Shown here in pieces: positions 6,031 to 6,918 of a DNA stretch of 6,918 bases (position 1 is its first letter; each line of letters begins with the position of its first letter). The position numbers and the translations under genes were made by a program. The notes beneath the pieces are model-generated. The model saw only the letters and a program-made list of their open reading frames with translations. It made no database searches and was not told the DNA's origin. Origin of the DNA: Gemmatimonadota bacterium (lineage in GTDB: Bacteria; Gemmatimonadota; Gemmatimonadetes; Gemmatimonadales; GWC2-71-9); contig QHTY01000071.1 in NCBI GenBank assembly GCA_003220985.1, forward strand, positions 1-6,918, in the 5' to 3' direction.

Positions 6031-6036
6031 CTCTCC
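6031..6036 (-). promoter_or_regulatory. Shine-Dalgarno site fixing the aminotransferase TTG start
   Basis: GGAGAG on the minus strand lies 6 nt before the TTG at 6024. It supports a TTG start giving MTGFSRRVGALPTYP, the expected family N-terminus, over longer frames that would overlap the helicase coding region. Confidence 0.7.
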
Positions 6037-6049
6037 GTCGCGTCTGGTG

Positions 6050-6109
6050 AGAGGCCATCTGCCTTCAGCCATCAGCAGGCGGCACTGATGGCCGATGGCC
6101 GATGGCTCT
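6050..6109. repeat. 60-bp imperfect palindromic element between helicase and aminotransferase genes
   Basis: An inner stem pairs GCCATCAG (6068-6075) with CTGATGGC (6085-6092) around a 9-nt loop. An outer stem pairs AGAGGCCATC (6050-6059) with GATGGCTCT (6101-6109) with one bulged base. The right side has three tandem 7-mers: GATGGCC, GATGGCC, GATGGCT (6088-6094 is the first, in register with 6095 onward). It begins 3 nt after the helicase stop and fills most of the 88-nt gap before the aminotransferase start. It would form a leader or intercistronic hairpin in a shared transcript. There is no T-tract. It shares no sequence with the palindromes at 883 or 2136. Confidence 0.65.
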
Positions 6110-6112
6110 AAT

Positions 6113-6918
6113 CTAGCTCCAAGAAAGCGACGTGCCGATGCTGTGCATCGCGAAGAATTCCTCCACTTCGCGCCGGACATCCAGCCAGTTGCCGATGAAC
6201 TTCGAGGCGGGGGGCAGCCCTTCCAGCATGCTCGCGCCATACCGCTTCGTGACGATCCGCCGATCCAATAGGACAACCGCGCCGACATCCGATTTGGTTC
6301 GTATCAGCCTGCCGAAGCCCTGTTTCAACTTGAGGGCCGCAAGCGGAACGAGATAGTGGGTGAAGCCGTCCACGCCCGCTGCGGTGAGACGCTCCAGCCG
6401 CGCGGCGGTTAGCGGCTCGCTGGGCACTTTGAAAGGAAGCTTGGCCAGTATCAGCACCCGCAGCGCCCGTCCGGGGACGTCCACACCTTCCCAGAACGAG
6501 TCCGTTCCGAGCAGAATCGCCGACCCCGCATCGCGAAAGCGGCGCAGCAGCTGGTCGCGTTGCCCCTCGCCGGTCGGTTATCGGGCGCCCGCCGGACCGG
6601 CCGTGCGGCGCAGCTGGCCGTGGCTCGTGAACAGGGCAAAGATCCCGCCGTCGGACGCGTGGGCCAGCTCGAGCAGCACCCGCGCGACGGCTGCCCCGTG
6701 GCCGGACTCGTCGTCGCGCGGCTCGGGGATGTCGGTCGGGATCCCAAACACGCATTGCGCGCCGAAATCGAACGGCGAGGGCAGGATCTCCCGTATCGTC
6801 ACGCGCGATGGCGGCAGCGAGAGGCCAAGCCGCTCTTCGAGGAACGTGAATTCGCCGCCGGCCGCCAGTGTGGCGCTCGTCAGGATGACCGTCTCGACGC
6901 GATCGAACAGCGCTTCCT
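6113..6918 (-). pseudogene. DinG/XPD-like ATP-dependent DNA helicase, C-terminal part, interrupted by an in-frame stop
   Basis: This is the C-terminal half of a superfamily 2 helicase of the DinG/XPD type, which unwinds DNA in repair and replication-conflict contexts; the N-terminal half lies beyond the right edge. One frame carries all recognisable motifs. Before the break (112 residues): TSATL (13-17, motif III), SPFDFGAQ, and LFTSHGQLRR (95-104). After it (154 residues): DSFWEGVDVPG (26-36), LAKLPF, and QGFGRLIRT (86-94, motif VI with its arginine finger region), ending at TAG 6115-6113. A TAA at 6580-6578 falls between them in the same frame, just after GPAGAR. The linker between LRR and GEGQRD also looks shorter than usual for the family, and the strand normally preceding GEGQRD is not visible, so a small deletion may accompany the stop. 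It could be a real inactivating lesion, a split gene or an assembly error. Motifs downstream of the stop remain well conserved, so any decay is recent. Confidence 0.8.

Noticed and set aside
6088..6107. CRISPR-like or tandem repeat array
   Set aside because: Only three 7-bp units without spacers; better explained as part of the palindromic element.
6025..6288. Upstream extension of the aminotransferase frame into the helicase gene
   Set aside because: The residues are low-complexity and lack family similarity; TTG 6024 has its own ribosome binding site and gives the expected N-terminus.

Overview
The window is GC-rich, gene-dense DNA from a Gram-negative-type bacterium. A tentative placement is Gemmatimonadota or a neighbouring phylum. 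This rests on the mix of exported amidohydrolase and M20 peptidase, CHRD lipoprotein, LL-diaminopimelate-aminotransferase-type enzyme and DinG/XPD-like helicase, with frequent non-ATG starts. The taxonomy is inference. There are no rRNA or tRNA genes, CRISPR arrays or transposase genes, and no stretch of 300 bases without a gene.

Layout: (a) 1-874, plus strand: the 3' part of an amicyanin-like type 1 copper protein, then a small CHRD-domain lipoprotein with a strong ribosome binding site. (b) 883-910: a perfect 28-bp palindrome between convergent genes. (c) 913-3539, minus strand: an exported M20 metallopeptidase followed by an exported metal-dependent amidohydrolase, joined by an ATGA stop/start overlap. 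A 69-bp palindromic element lies in frame inside the amidohydrolase's N-terminal coding region. (d) 3540-3689: a divergent promoter region with two abutting small palindromes. (e) 3690-4046, plus strand: a 118-residue zinc-ribbon protein of unknown function, whose stop codon overlaps the stop codon of the convergent gene. (f) 4043-6918, minus strand: a DinG-like helicase that enters from the right edge and carries an in-frame TAA, then an LL-diaminopimelate aminotransferase-type enzyme, then a single-pass membrane protein of unknown function that probably starts at CTG. A third palindromic element lies between helicase and aminotransferase.

How the genes work together: the peptidase and amidohydrolase look like a translationally coupled pair of exported hydrolases, plausibly for peptide or amide scavenging outside the cytoplasm. 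The aminotransferase would serve lysine and peptidoglycan precursor synthesis if it is a true DapL. The cupredoxin and CHRD lipoprotein are small extracytoplasmic proteins. I found no convincing new multi-gene system. The most unusual features are the three unrelated palindromic elements, each starting 2-9 nt after the stop codon of a minus-strand gene, one of which appears to have been absorbed into a signal-peptide coding region without breaking the frame.
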